Assembly: GCF_014646055.1 (NCBI RefSeq)
Contig: NZ_BMMS01000020.1
Coordinates: 102,025-166,024, forward strand
Reading direction: 5' to 3'
DNA: 64,000 bases
From: Wenjunlia tyrosinilytica
GTDB lineage: Bacteria > Actinomycetota > Actinomycetes > Streptomycetales > Streptomycetaceae
The notes beneath the pieces are model-generated. The model made no database searches. It worked only from the letters and a program-made list of their open reading frames with translations, and was not told the DNA's origin. Each line of letters starts with the position of its first letter. The stretch's first letter is position 1. Below are positions 41,015 to 50,255 of the stretch, in pieces. Position numbers and translations under genes: made by a program.

Positions 41015-42767
41015 GAGGAAGTCCCCCTCGAGGAAGTGGGCGCACTGCCGGATGCTGAGAGTTGGAGAGTCGGAATGAAGGGTGGCCGGGGAGCCGAACG
41101 GCCGCGGAGCCAGTAGCCGGTCCGTCCCGATACGGAAGGCGGCCGACAACTACGCGAGAGGTGCCCGGACGCAGGTCAAGCCGAAGGGGACGGTCGGGCG
41201 ACCGCACCGAGCCAAGATGTGCTGTCCCGTCAGACCAGACGGTACGTCACTTCGACCTGAAGCCGATCGACGGCGCCACGTCTTCGAGGACCGCCTCGGC
41301 CTTCTCCGACAGCCTCGTCGCCCTTGCGATCTCCGGGGCACCGCATATGCGTCTCCCCGCAGCCGGAGCGGAGAGACGAACAAGTGGGGCCAGGAAGGAA
41401 GCGGTCAGAAGGAGGGCAAGAGGGTCCCACGAGGAGGAACCGAATCATGGGCGGCTTCGCGCCGCCTCTGCCCGGTGGGCGCCTTCGATGCCCGCCGGCC
41501 GCTGCCGGGGACCACTTGTGGAATCAGCGACAACAAAACGCGCTGGAGACGTGCGCCAGATCGATGTGGCGCCGCCGGGTCAGGTCCACGCGCGGGTTCA
41601 TGGAACGGGAGTTCAGCAGACTTCGGCCAGTTCGGTCAAGAAGTTCCGGACAGGTCTTGCATCGCGGACACCAGGAGCTTCTCCGCCTCTTCAGGACAGT
41701 GACCTCGGCGCGGCGAGGACAACGCCGGGAGAACGCCGGGAGAAAGCCGCAATGGCGGCGCAGCCGACAAGGCTCCTCAAGCGGCTGAAATCCGTCCGAT
41801 TCACCCACCGAATCCACTCGTCGACCGCGGACCCGACTCCCGGCACGTCGGACCACCCGCCGCCCGGCGCGGTCCGGCGGTGACAAGGCGCCCCGTTGTC
41901 CAGGAGGACACGCGGTTCGCCCGGATCGCGTACGAATCCCCGCACCCCTGAGTTTCGAACCGGCCGAACTCGCCAGGTAGCACCGCCGCCGCTCCGGCGT
42001 CGTGAGTGTTCCGGGCGGTTCGAACCGCCCGGAACACTTCGACGTCTTCTCTGCAGCGGCGGTCACCCTCGCGGGTGACGACGAGCGTGGTGACCCACCC
42101 ATTCGGCCCGGGCAGGCGGCAGGTCGAGTGCGGCAGCGCAGGGGTTGCCGTTGGGGCGAGAGGTCGACCACCCTCCTCCACGGCGCAGGAGCTGGCCGCA
42201 GACCAGATGCCCGGATCTCTCGGGGCCGCGGCTTTCCGCCTGCCGCGGCGCTCTTCACCCGACCATGCCACTGAGGAAGCCACCCATCCGATCGTTGCCA
42301 CTCCCCCAGACGCGTGAACGCTACCCATGGTGCACCGGATAGGCCGCGTCTCGGCTTGCTCGTCGGCTTCGTGACTTCGCACGCCGACTGGAGACCCGCG
42401 GTGTGCGCGGTGCGGACCCCTTCGACTCAGCGGCGGGGGCCCATGCCCTCCCTCCACGGCCGGCGGACGGCCAGGGAGCACCTCCGTTCCCGGGAGCGCA
42501 GTCCTGTCAAGACGACGAAGGCCATGCGCGGGATTGCCCCGGCCACCCGGAGTAATCGCACACCTCACCCGTTAACCGTCGCGAGCGCCATGGGAACGGA
42601 AACCAGAGCCCGCTGTGCCCGCTCCCCCTGTTCCCTCGCGAACGGAGTAGTCCGCCGTGCCCCTCGACCTCGAAACACATCGCCGATCGGTCCCAGGGAC
42701 GCCTTCTCCGGCCGTGTGACATCAGCTTCGACCACTAGCGGCCTCGGGACGAGAGGGAGGAGAGACC
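41015..42767. other. Gene-poor 1.75-kb stretch
   Basis: No frame on either strand shows protein character, though several long frames exist through GC bias. It contains the promoter side of the sulfonate operon, a perfect 34-bp palindrome (42005-42038) and a small hairpin (42062-42079). It may be a relic of deleted genes. Confidence 0.5.
42005..42038. repeat. Perfect 34-bp palindrome
   Basis: Two 17-bp arms meet at the centre of TTCGAA (42019-42024) with no loop and no mismatch; the left arm begins AGTGTTCCGGGCGG. No coding sequence lies nearby. A partial echo (TTCGAACCGGCC) occurs about 70 bp to the left. Such loop-free symmetry suits a dimeric protein binding site or a cruciform, rather than an RNA hairpin. 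Confidence 0.85.
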
Positions 42768-43385
42768 GTGGACGACCTTGACGCTCAGGAATCCCGGAAA
42801 AGCGCATCGACCGGCACAGGCGGCCATGGCGCCCCCGCCCAGGCGGGGGTCATCGGCATCGGGCTCGCCGCCGTGTTGACGATCGCACTCGCTCAGGGCT
42901 CCTGGCAGTGGTTCGCCGCATACATCGGGGTGACGCTTCTCGCGGTGATCTTCGCCGCCTATCGCCTGCCGCCGTGGACGCCCGGCCTGCGCTCCGCGTA
43001 CACGCAGAATCTGGTCGCATACTCGCTGGTGGTGGGCCTGTGCGTCGCGGTCGCTCTGGCCCCGATGCTCCAGCGCTCGGCGTGGCTCCTTCCAATGCCA
43101 CGGACCCGCAGCGACTGCCGGGAGATGGGCAAGTACGAGAGCCTGCGCGCAGAGGCCGCGCTGGCCAGCCTCGCCGGTCGCGACGGCGCCGCCCTGGCTT
43201 TCGCGCAGGACAGCCAGAGCCATGACGCCACTGCCGACTGCCTGGCATCCACCACGACCCGGTGGCTGCCACTGTATGGACTCGGGGCGGCCATGCTGGC
43301 GGGTCTGGGAACGTGGTCCTTCGGCCGCACCCGGGTGCGCGGCGAAGCGGACCTGGCCACCCGAACACCTCGTCGTACGGGCTGA
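42768..43385 (+). CDS. Hypothetical membrane protein
   Basis: A 205-residue protein, unrecognised, starting at GTG with GGGAGGAGAG upstream. The N-terminal ~28 residues are polar, then TM segments follow at about 28-43 (GIGLAAVLTIALAQ), 47-64 (WFAAYIGVTLLAVIFAAY) and 81-99 (NLVAYSLVVGLCVAVALAP). An external or cytoplasmic part of ~65 residues (CREMGKYESLRAEAALASL) follows, and a last TM near GLGAAMLAGLGTW. It stands alone. Two cysteines in the soluble part (DCREM, ADCLAS) may pair. Confidence 0.7.
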   Translation: MDDLDAQESRKSASTGTGGHGAPAQAGVIGIGLAAVLTIALAQGSWQWFAAYIGVTLLAVIFAAYRLPPWTPGLRSAYTQNLVAYSLVVGLCVAVALAPMLQRSAWLLPMPRTRSDCREMGKYESLRAEAALASLAGRDGAALAFAQDSQSHDATADCLASTTTRWLPLYGLGAAMLAGLGTWSFGRTRVRGEADLATRTPRRTG

Positions 43386-43461
43386 GCAGCTGCACGTCGT
43401 CAAGCAGGGCATCGGCAATAACAGGACAACTGGCAGGGCACGAACCCGCGCGGGACTCCGC

Positions 43462-43995
43462 TCAACCACCGCACCGCACGCGGGTTCCAGTCCCATCACG
43501 TCCTGAATTCCGCGAACCCGCGCGCTTCAGACGGACTTCACCGGGTATGAACGCGTATCCGAGCCGGTCGAGTCCGTATTCACCGATCACGCGGACGGAG
43601 AACCGGCTGATGCCGGCACCGGGTTTGATGCCCTGGATGTTCCTGGCCATGCGTGAGGCGATCTCGGGCCGGGCCAGGTCGGCGATCTCGGCAACAGCGG
43701 CCCGCGGAACAAGGGGCGGGACGCTCCAGGTGCAGTAGGGCCGGTAGGTGGCGTCCAGCACGACCACCTCGTCCCGGTAGGGGTCCAGGTAAGCGCCGTG
43801 GCTGCTGGGCAGCCACGCGGAGACCAGGACATCGACCGACCCGCGGGCCTGGAGAGCGAAGATCTCCTGGTGAGGAGCTTCGACCGCGGTCACGCGGTGG
43901 CCGTGCGCCTCCAACAGGCGGCGCACGACGCCGGCGACGGCGCGATGGAAGGAGAGTGCGATGTTGCCGACGACGAGCGGCGACGGTGTGCTCAC
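43462..43995 (-). pseudogene. Truncated glycine-betaine-type (OpuAC) binding protein
   Basis: A 177-residue frame from GTG 43995 follows the OpuAC binding-protein pattern: LVVGNIALSFHRAVAGVVRRLLEAHGH, VDVLVSAWLPSSHGAYLDPY, YCTWSVPPLVP, IQGIKPGAGISRFSVRVIGEYGLD. It then ends in unrelated Arg/Gly-rich sequence (KRAGSRNSGRDGTG). Family members run to ~290-320 residues with a second lobe, and there is no signal peptide or lipobox. Only 76 bp separate it from the next gene, so the rest is gone. Likely a deletion remnant, possibly still expressed behind the LysR gene. Confidence 0.55.
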
Positions 43996-44197
43996 GGTCG
44001 TGTCCTTCGGCGCGGACTCGGACGACGGCCTGCTGGTCCGCAGATGAGGGGCCCGAAGCCATCCGCTCCCCCTGGCAACCATCAAGGGCCGTTGCCATCC
44101 CCTGGAAAGCGCGCGGTTGAGAGTCCACGTCCGGACTGCGCAAGCCCCCACCGTGGTTCCCCGGACCCGCCCCGGCCCTTGGGCGGGGTCCCGGCGT

Positions 44198-45136
44198 TCA
44201 GCTGCCGTCCGGGCGGTCCGGGTGCTGCGCCAGCCCCAGGGATGCGTCCTGCAGCACCGTGACGAGTTGACGCACGAGCCCGTGGGGTTCGCTGCGCAGG
44301 TAGCAGGTGAGTTCGCGAAAGCGCCTGGGCCGGCACGGCACTACGACGGCGTCGAGTCCTGCGGGCAGCGCGTTGTCCGGAAGGAGCGCCGGCCCGACCC
44401 CGGCGGCGGCCAGTCGCGCCGCCGCGTCCACCTGCCAGGTGCGGACCGCCGCCGGCGGCTGGAACCCTTCGGTCGAACAGTATCCGGAGATCAGGTCGTT
44501 GAGGCCATGTCCCTGGCCGAACAGGACCCACTCCTGGTCCGCAAGGTCGCTCAGGGCGATTCCGGTGGCGGGCGTCGCCCGGCCGTCGCCGAGGGACGGG
44601 TGGCTGCGGGGAAGCACCACGACGAACTCCTCGTGTCCGAGCGGTACGACCGGGCCGTCCCACACGCGGGGCCGCGGACCCACCGCGAGGTCGCCCAGAC
44701 CGTTGCGGACCTGCTGCTCCATCAGGTCACGATGGCTGAATTCGTCGAGCCGGATCGGGCATCCGGCATGCCGCTCGTGCCAGGTGCGGATGACATCCGG
44801 CAGGATGCCGGCCGCGATCGACGACACGGTGGCGATCTCGAGCTCCGCGGATTCGCCGGTGGTCGCCGCCCGCGCGGAGCGATAGGCCCGCTCGGCATCC
44901 CGCAACGTGGCGAGCGCCTGCGGGAGGAAGGCGCGGCCGGCCGGTGTCAGCTGCATGCCGCGCGGCAACCTCTCGAACAGAGGGCCGCCGACCCGGCGCT
45001 CGAGTGTCCTGAGCTGCTGGGACAAGGACGGCTGCGCGACGGACAACCGCGCGGCGGCGCGGCTCAGGGAACCTTCCTCGGCCACCGCCACGAAGTACTC
45101 GAACTGTCTGAGGCTCACACGGCTCAGACTACGCAT
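44198..45136 (-). CDS. LysR-family transcription regulator
   Basis: A 312-residue LysR regulator. The helix-turn-helix SLRQFEYFVAVAEEGSLSRAAARLSVAQPSLSQQLRTLE occupies the first ~45 residues. A complete effector domain follows (ELEIATVSSIAAGILPDVI, DLAVGPRP, EEFVVVLPRSHP). It is divergent from the cupin/isomerase pair with 71 bp between, the classical LysR layout, and probably controls that pair. The start at 45136 gives the standard N-terminus. Confidence 0.92.
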   Translation of the reverse strand: MRSLSRVSLRQFEYFVAVAEEGSLSRAAARLSVAQPSLSQQLRTLERRVGGPLFERLPRGMQLTPAGRAFLPQALATLRDAERAYRSARAATTGESAELEIATVSSIAAGILPDVIRTWHERHAGCPIRLDEFSHRDLMEQQVRNGLGDLAVGPRPRVWDGPVVPLGHEEFVVVLPRSHPSLGDGRATPATGIALSDLADQEWVLFGQGHGLNDLISGYCSTEGFQPPAAVRTWQVDAAARLAAAGVGPALLPDNALPAGLDAVVVPCRPRRFRELTCYLRSEPHGLVRQLVTVLQDASLGLAQHPDRPDGS

Positions 45137-45207
45137 AGAGAAATACAATGTAAATCGATAGAAAAGAAGTCTTAGACTTATAGCGTGAGGCGGCCCATCC
45201 TCAGTAC
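45137..45207. promoter_or_regulatory. AT-rich divergent regulatory region with palindrome
   Basis: This 71-bp gap is much AT-richer than its surroundings. AAGTCT-T-AGACTT (45167-45179) is a perfect 6-1-6 palindrome, and TACAATGTA is a shorter one to its left. TTATAG at 45178-45183 could be the -10 of the cupin gene. Probably the LysR binding site(s); inferred from position and symmetry. Confidence 0.55.
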
Positions 45208-45648
45208 ATGGGCATCCAACAGACCTCCGAAGCCACGACCCCCACGGTTGCACACGTCGGGCCGCCCGCCGGGGAAGTCGAGAAGGCACCCCTCAACCGG
45301 GAGGTGGGCACGCGCCTCCTCTTCGAGAACAGCGCTGTCCGCGTCTGGGAGGTCCACCTCGAACCCGGCGACCGGGCACCGCTTCACTGCCACGCCGTCG
45401 ACTACTTCTGGACGTGCACCGAGGCGGGGACGGCTCTGCAGTGGCAGCTCACCGGAGGCGTGTGGGAGCAGCACAGCCATTCGTACGCCGTGGGCGACAC
45501 CCAGTACTTCGACCGCGGCAAGGGCTCGCCAGTGCTCCACGACCTGCACAACGACGGCGACACCACGCTCCGCTTCGTGACCGTCGAGCTGCTCGGCCGT
45601 GCCCCGCAGCGCACTCCATCCTCCACCGCTCCAGGAGCCACGCCATGA
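45208..45648 (+). CDS. Cupin-domain protein
   Basis: A 146-residue single-cupin protein. VRVWEVHLEPGDRAPLHCHAVDYFWT supplies the first metal motif (G-x5-HxH-like: HCH), and DTQYFDRGKGSPVLHDLHNDGDT the second (His in VLHDLHN). Metal-dependent isomerase or dioxygenase chemistry is possible. It overlaps the next gene by ATGA and is divergent from the LysR gene. No clear ribosome site precedes the ATG. Confidence 0.85.
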   Translation: MGIQQTSEATTPTVAHVGPPAGEVEKAPLNREVGTRLLFENSAVRVWEVHLEPGDRAPLHCHAVDYFWTCTEAGTALQWQLTGGVWEQHSHSYAVGDTQYFDRGKGSPVLHDLHNDGDTTLRFVTVELLGRAPQRTPSSTAPGATP

Positions 45649-46541
45649 CCATGCGCCTGTCCATGCACAACTGGATGCGTCCGGAGCCGCTGGAGGTCAC
45701 CATCCCCCGGCTGGCCCGATGCGGATACGACGCCATCGAGATCTCCGCCGACCCGCACGGCAACGACCTTGCGGCGGTCGGGCGACTGCTCGCCGAACAC
45801 AAGATCTCCTGTGCGGGCGGCCTCGCGCTCTTCATGGGCAGCCGCGATCTCGTCCATGAGTACTCCTTCATCCGGCAGGCCGGCCTCGCCTACCTCATGG
45901 AGACCATCGACCTCACCGCCGAGCTGGGCGGCACCTTCGTCACCGTGCCGTGCACGGTCGGCAAGCTGGTGCCGATGGCAGGCGCGGAGCTGGAGTGGGA
46001 CTGGTACGTCAAGGCCCTCCGCGAGGCGCAGAAGCACGCCGGCGACCGGGGCGTCCGGCTCGCCATCGAGCCCCTGACGCGCTACGAGACCTACCTCATC
46101 AACCGGGCCGACCAGGCGCTGCGCCTGGCTGAGGAGGTGGGTGAGGACTGCGGCGTCTGCCTTGACATCTTCCACATGAACATCGAGGAAGCCGACTGGA
46201 GATCCGCCATTCGCAGCTGTGCCGGTCGGCTGGTGAACGTCCACGTCGCCGAGAACAACGGGCTTCCGCCGGGATCGGGAGCGATCGACTGGGCGGCAGT
46301 GCTGGGCGAACTCGTCGCCGTGGGTTATGACGGCCACCTGTCCGTGGAGTTCATGCCCGCCATCGACCGCACACCCGTTTCCGACCGGCACATCGCCGAC
46401 GAACCCCTCAGCCAAGGCATGATCAAGTGGATGCGCGACCACGCCTCCGGAGTACTTCCCGCAGACCTCTACGAGGACTACACCGCACAGTCCGCCCGGG
46501 TCCTGCGCGATCACCTCACCCAGGTGAGCGCCGGCAACTGA
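45645..46541 (+). CDS. Sugar phosphate isomerase/epimerase-like TIM barrel
   Basis: A 298-residue AP-endonuclease-family-2/xylose-isomerase-like barrel. IPRLARCGYDAIEISADP, VRLAIEPLTRYETYLI, CGVCLDIFHMNIEE, LVNVHVAENN and GHLSVEFMPAID supply the metal-binding Glu/Asp/His residues. It is coupled to the cupin gene and followed by an MFS remnant, together resembling a sugar or polyol uptake/isomerisation operon. Substrate unknown. Confidence 0.87.
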   Translation: MTMRLSMHNWMRPEPLEVTIPRLARCGYDAIEISADPHGNDLAAVGRLLAEHKISCAGGLALFMGSRDLVHEYSFIRQAGLAYLMETIDLTAELGGTFVTVPCTVGKLVPMAGAELEWDWYVKALREAQKHAGDRGVRLAIEPLTRYETYLINRADQALRLAEEVGEDCGVCLDIFHMNIEEADWRSAIRSCAGRLVNVHVAENNGLPPGSGAIDWAAVLGELVAVGYDGHLSVEFMPAIDRTPVSDRHIADEPLSQGMIKWMRDHASGVLPADLYEDYTAQSARVLRDHLTQVSAGN

Positions 46542-46633
46542 GCCCGGCCACCTCCGTCCGCCGGGCGGACCCTCCCCCACGCCGCCCGGTGGATCCCGTT
46601 CCTTCCCCACCCTCCCCGAAACCGGAGTCCCCC

Positions 46634-47030
46634 ATGACCGCGCTCAATCCCTCCGGATCCGAGGCCACCACGGCCGCCCCGTTCAATGTGCGGCGCAAGG
46701 CATGGACGGGCAAGCGAAACTCGGCATGATCCTCCTGGTGGTGGTCGCCTACGGAGTGGTCCTGTTCCCCCTGCGCTTGCCCCGCACCGAGCGGGTCGCC
46801 GCCGCGGTGGCCGGCAAGGAGTTGTTCCGGACCGCTGCCCGGCCCATCTTCCTGGTCTTCCTGGGCTGCATGATGCTCACCGCATCCACCGAACTCGGAC
46901 CCAGCCAGTGGATCCCCGACACCCTCAACCAGCTGGCGGGAGCCTCCGGGATCCTGGTCCTGACCTTCATCACCGGCATGGTCTTCACCACCGTGTGGCT
47001 GCGTGACCGCAGAGCCGGTGGACACAGCAT
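46634..47030 (+). pseudogene. Deleted MFS transporter remnant
   Basis: The first ~25 residues of a transporter (from 46634, SEATTAAPFNVRRKAW) stop at 46729. In another frame from about 46702, middle-to-late MFS sequence appears (MILLVVVAYGVVLFPLRLP, RPIFLVFLGCMMLTASTELGPSQW, GILVLTFITGMVF). Most of the first half is missing and the junction is out of frame. The lost partner would be the transporter of the cupin/isomerase operon. The motif S-TELGP-QW is typical of sugar-type MFS carriers. Confidence 0.55.
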
Positions 47031-47179
47031 CGAGGCCTCTCCCCGGAAGCAGCCCGGGCCCAGCGGCACAGCCGCGTCGGCGTCATGCCCCACGGTGGCC
47101 GGGCAGGGCGCCGACCGGCGGGTCCTCTTCCTCCTCTTCGGCCCGATGCACAGGGCCCGGCCCCGGAACGGTGAATCAC

Positions 47180-47638
47180 ATGCCTCGAACGCAGACCCCT
47201 TGGCCGCCCCCTTGGTGCACCGAGGGCCCGCGGGTCACCTGCCGTGTCCGGATGGTGGGCGACGCCGCCCCCACTCGCCGGGCTCGTGCCGCGGTGCGGC
47301 GTGTGACGGCCGAGCTCGGCGTATCCACCGCTGCGGACCCCGCTCTCCGCGACCGCGCGGAAGCCGCGGTGCTGATCGCGTCGGAGCTGGTGGCCAACGC
47401 CTGGCGGCACGCCCACGGCGCCGTAGAGATGCGCCTGTGCTGGCACGACGGGGTGCTGACCCTGGAGGTCGACGACCGCAGCGCGACGCCGCCGGCCGTG
47501 GTCCCCGACTCCGAGCGGGGTGCACACGGCGGATACGGCCTCACCCTGGTCGACCACCTGGCCGACGCGTGGGGGGTGCAACGGCGCCCGAGCGGAAAGA
47601 CGGTCTGGGCGAGGTGTGCCCTCCCCCTTGTCGGTTGA
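47180..47638 (+). CDS. RsbW-like ATP-binding protein
   Basis: A 152-residue histidine-kinase-like ATPase of the anti-sigma/regulatory type common in Streptomyces. LIASELVANAWRHAHG is the N-box, LEVDDRSA the G1 box and GYGLTLVDHLADAWGV the G2 region. A GTG at 47171, three codons upstream and nearer to GGAA, is an alternative start. It stands alone between broken genes. It might phosphorylate an anti-anti-sigma protein encoded elsewhere. Confidence 0.82.
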   Translation: MPRTQTPWPPPWCTEGPRVTCRVRMVGDAAPTRRARAAVRRVTAELGVSTAADPALRDRAEAAVLIASELVANAWRHAHGAVEMRLCWHDGVLTLEVDDRSATPPAVVPDSERGAHGGYGLTLVDHLADAWGVQRRPSGKTVWARCALPLVG

Positions 47639-47874
47639 CGGGACCGCCGGTTGGGCGCCGATTCGCACGCCACCCGGCCCCCGGACCCGGACTCTGGACC
47701 CGGACGCCGCCGGACGCCAGGGGGCCACCACGTCCGAAGGGCCCCCGGTCGTGCGGCGCGTGGGAGGACCTGTGCACCGTACGACGGGAGCAGCTGCTCG
47801 CACGGTGCCGACCGGGCGAAGGCGGTCCCAGGAGTCGAGGCATCGACCGGGACCGCCCCCGCGGGCCCGCTTCG

Positions 47875-48777
47875 TCAGCGGCCGAACTCCTCGCGGGTGT
47901 CCACCGGCTCGCCGAACAGCTGCCACCGCTCGCCCTTGAACCGCATCAGCTGCATCGTCTCGAGCGGGAAGGCGTCGCCGCGGCCCGTGGACATGGTGAC
48001 CCCGGGCAGCAGCATGCCCACCTTCACGTCCTTCAGGTTGCGCACCGCGTCCCGCAGCCCTTCCCTGGTCGGGCACTTCATCACGTCCAGGGCCTTGTGC
48101 AGGCTGGAGGCGACGGCCCAGCCATAGGCGTTGAACTGGTTGGCCGGGTCGGCGTCCGGGGCGTACTCGTGCATGGCGTTCGTGTACGTCTTCATATCGG
48201 GGTCGTTCGCCCACTGCGGGTCGGCGGGATCCTTGAAGTAGGTCGCCGAGACCACGCCCTGCACGTGCTGGAACCCGACGGGCTCGAGCACTGCGGCGGA
48301 CGAGGCCACGTTGTTCACGATGTGCAGCGGACTCCACTTGGTGTTCCTGGCGTCGGCGGCGAGGGCCTGGCTGCCGAACTTGGGAGTGGTGACGTCCAGC
48401 AGCACGTCCGCCTTGGAGCGGGACAGGCCCGCCATCTGTGCCGACACGGAAGGGTCGGTGACCTCGTAGCTCTCCTCGGCGACCACCTTGATGCCGCTGC
48501 CGGCGACGGCCTTCTTGAATCCGCCGAGCAGGTCCTTGCCGAAGTCGTCGTTCTGGTAGAGGACCGCGACCTTGGCCTTGTGCCGCTCGTCCTTGAGGTA
48601 CTTGGCGTACACCCGGGCCTCGGCCACGTAGTTGGGCTGCCACCCGATGGTCCAGGGATGCTTGTCGTCCGTACCCCAGACGGAGGCACCCGTGGCGACG
48701 AAGGGCTGCGGCACCTTCTGCTTGTCGAGGTAGTCCCACACGGCTGCCGTGGACGGGGTGCCCAGGGTCTGGAACAC
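47875..48777 (-). pseudogene. N-terminally truncated LivK-like binding protein
   Basis: A 300-residue frame with the C-terminal two-thirds of a branched-chain amino acid/amide receptor: VFQTLGTPSTAAVWDYLDKQ, FVATGASVWGTDDKHPW, VAVLYQNDDFGKDLLGGF and EDTREEF-like end. The signal peptide and first lobe (about 100 residues) are missing. Upstream codons (PWRAWFRPARAA) match nothing in the family. The break faces another truncated gene only 23 bp away, so both ends were lost in a single deletion. Confidence 0.72.
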
Positions 48778-48800
48778 GGCGGCTCGCGCCGGGCGGAACC

Positions 48801-49244
48801 ATGCTCTCCATGGGGATCAGTACGGTCGCGAAGGGCGCATGTGAACTGCCGCGCGCCTACCAGGAGGCGCGGGCCGCCCTCGACCTGGTGCCGAGCGGGG
48901 GCGGGGTGGCGGCGCTGCCGCGGCTGTCCCCGTTCGACTACTTGGCGCTGCACGCCGACGACCTCGCCCGCCAACTGGTCGATCCCCGCGTACGCAAGCT
49001 GCTGGAGGAGGACCGCAGACGCGGCGACACGCTGGCCGCCACCATACGGGCCTTCGTGGAGGCAGACCTCAATCTGCGGCTGGCCGCCGACCGGCTGCGG
49101 GTGCACCACAACACGGCGCACTACCGGTTGCGCCGGATCGAGGAACGCAGCGGCCGCAATCCGCGCCGGATCGCCGACCTCCTGGAACTACTGGTCGCCC
49201 TCGCCATCCGCGACGGGGCCGGGGAAGGCGGGGCCGGCCAGTGA
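48801..49244 (+). pseudogene. N-terminally truncated PucR/CdaR-type regulator
   Basis: A 147-residue frame holding only the end of a PucR-family regulator: AYQEARAALDLVPSGGGVA, FDYLALHADDLARQL, and the C-terminal helix-turn-helix LRLAADRLRVHHNTAHYRLRRIEERSGRNP. The ~250-400 residue front part is missing. The remaining HTH might still bind DNA if expressed. It overlaps the TetR gene start by GTGA, so it may still carry translation into that gene. Confidence 0.7.
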
Positions 49245-49906
49245 GCGGCATCGTGGAGTCTGCCGGGACCGGGGCGGCACATCAGCTGCCGGACGGGCAG
49301 GGGGGCATGGGCCTGCCGGAGGGGCACGCCGGGCAGAACCGAACGGTCCGCAGTGCGCTGCTGGACGCCGCGCTGGAGGTGTTCACCGAGCGCGGTTACA
49401 CCGACGCCGGTCTCAGCGAGATCGCGGCGCGCTCCGGCATCGCGGTGGGCAGCCTCTTCCAGCACTACGGCGGAAAGCGTGGGCTTTACCTGGCCCTTTG
49501 GGAGGAGTTCCGGGAGGAGCAGGAGCGCCGGACCGCGGCCACGCTGGCCTCCGAGCGCAGCCGTGGTGTGGACGACCCCATCGCCCTGTTCGTGGCGGGA
49601 GCCGGGGCGTACCTGGAGGGTGCCTGGGACAACCGCAGGCTCGGCAGACTCCTCGTGGAGGACGATGGACCCGCGGGCTTCGACGCGCTGCGCCGCCAGT
49701 GGGACCGCGCCTGGGTGCGGCGCAACGCCCGGCTGCTGGAGGTGGACGAGCGGCGACGCGCCGGCCGGGTCCGGGTGAGCGTGCTGACCACCGTGATCGG
49801 AGGGGCGGCGCGCGAGCTGGGCGACTGCCGGGACGAGACGGAGGCCCGGGAGATCATGGACGAGGTGTGCGGCATCCTGATCCATCTGTCGGCACCGCCC
49901 GGCTGA
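49241..49906 (+). CDS. TetR-family transcription regulator
   Basis: A 221-residue regulator with a long N-terminal tail. The helix-turn-helix lies at about 35-80: LLDAALEVFTERGYTDAGLSEIAARSGIAVGSLFQHYGGKRGLYLALW. A ligand domain follows, with WDRAWVRRNARLLEVDERR and a C-terminal REIMDEVCGILIHL helix. GTG 49241 overlaps the truncated PucR stop. No obvious target gene adjoins. Confidence 0.85.
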   Translation: MSGIVESAGTGAAHQLPDGQGGMGLPEGHAGQNRTVRSALLDAALEVFTERGYTDAGLSEIAARSGIAVGSLFQHYGGKRGLYLALWEEFREEQERRTAATLASERSRGVDDPIALFVAGAGAYLEGAWDNRRLGRLLVEDDGPAGFDALRRQWDRAWVRRNARLLEVDERRRAGRVRVSVLTTVIGGAARELGDCRDETEAREIMDEVCGILIHLSAPPG

Positions 49907-50182
49907 AACGCCCGGTGCACGGCGGGGTTGGCAGGACCGGCCGCAGCCCGACGACGCCTCACTGCCCGGATCCGGCACCCCGGCACAGCCCTGCGGTGGG
50001 CGCCGCGGGACCCGCCCGCGGCCCGCGTCGTCCCGTACCGGGCAGGTGGGATCCGACTGGCCGAGGCTGATCCGGTCGAGACAAGCCGGCCCGGTGACGT
50101 CGAAGCCGCGGTTTCGAGCCGGCGGCTCATCGCCCCGGCGTCGATTCCGACGATGTCCCTTCGACCGCAGGGCGTGCCGGCT
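49907..50182. other. Intergenic stretch left of the 14-bp repeat array
   Basis: Nothing recognisable; convergent gene ends, no strong terminator hairpin found. Together with the array it forms ~320 bp without a gene. Confidence 0.35.
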
Positions 50183-50255
50183 CAGCACTTGAGTCCCGTC
50201 AGTACTTGAGTCTCAGTAGTTGAGTCTCAGTACTTGAGTCTCAGTACTTGAGTCC
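50183..50255. repeat. 14-bp tandem repeat over the end of the XRE regulator gene
   Basis: Five near-identical units of CAGTACTTGAGTCT at 50183, 50200, 50214, 50228 and 50242 (a 3-bp spacer after the first, single changes in some). The last units lie inside the regulator gene and encode its end (TQVLRLKY). On the minus strand each full unit carries TACTGA, so every repeat offers a stop codon. Slippage could lengthen or shorten the 3' end. Confidence 0.85.

Noticed and set aside
42062..42079. Small hairpin (7-bp stem, 4-nt loop) as a terminator
   Set aside because: No gene ends near it, so a terminator call has no support; mentioned only as local structure.
41524..42568. Long open frames on both strands in the gene-poor stretch
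   Set aside because: Low-complexity Arg/Pro/Gly/Ser-rich translations with no recognisable motif, and frames overlap each other. Treated as non-coding.
46702..50070. 1122-residue open frame on the plus strand
   Set aside because: Only its first ~100 residues look like protein (the MFS remnant). The rest crosses several well-supported genes in other frames and is Arg/Pro/Gly-rich noise.
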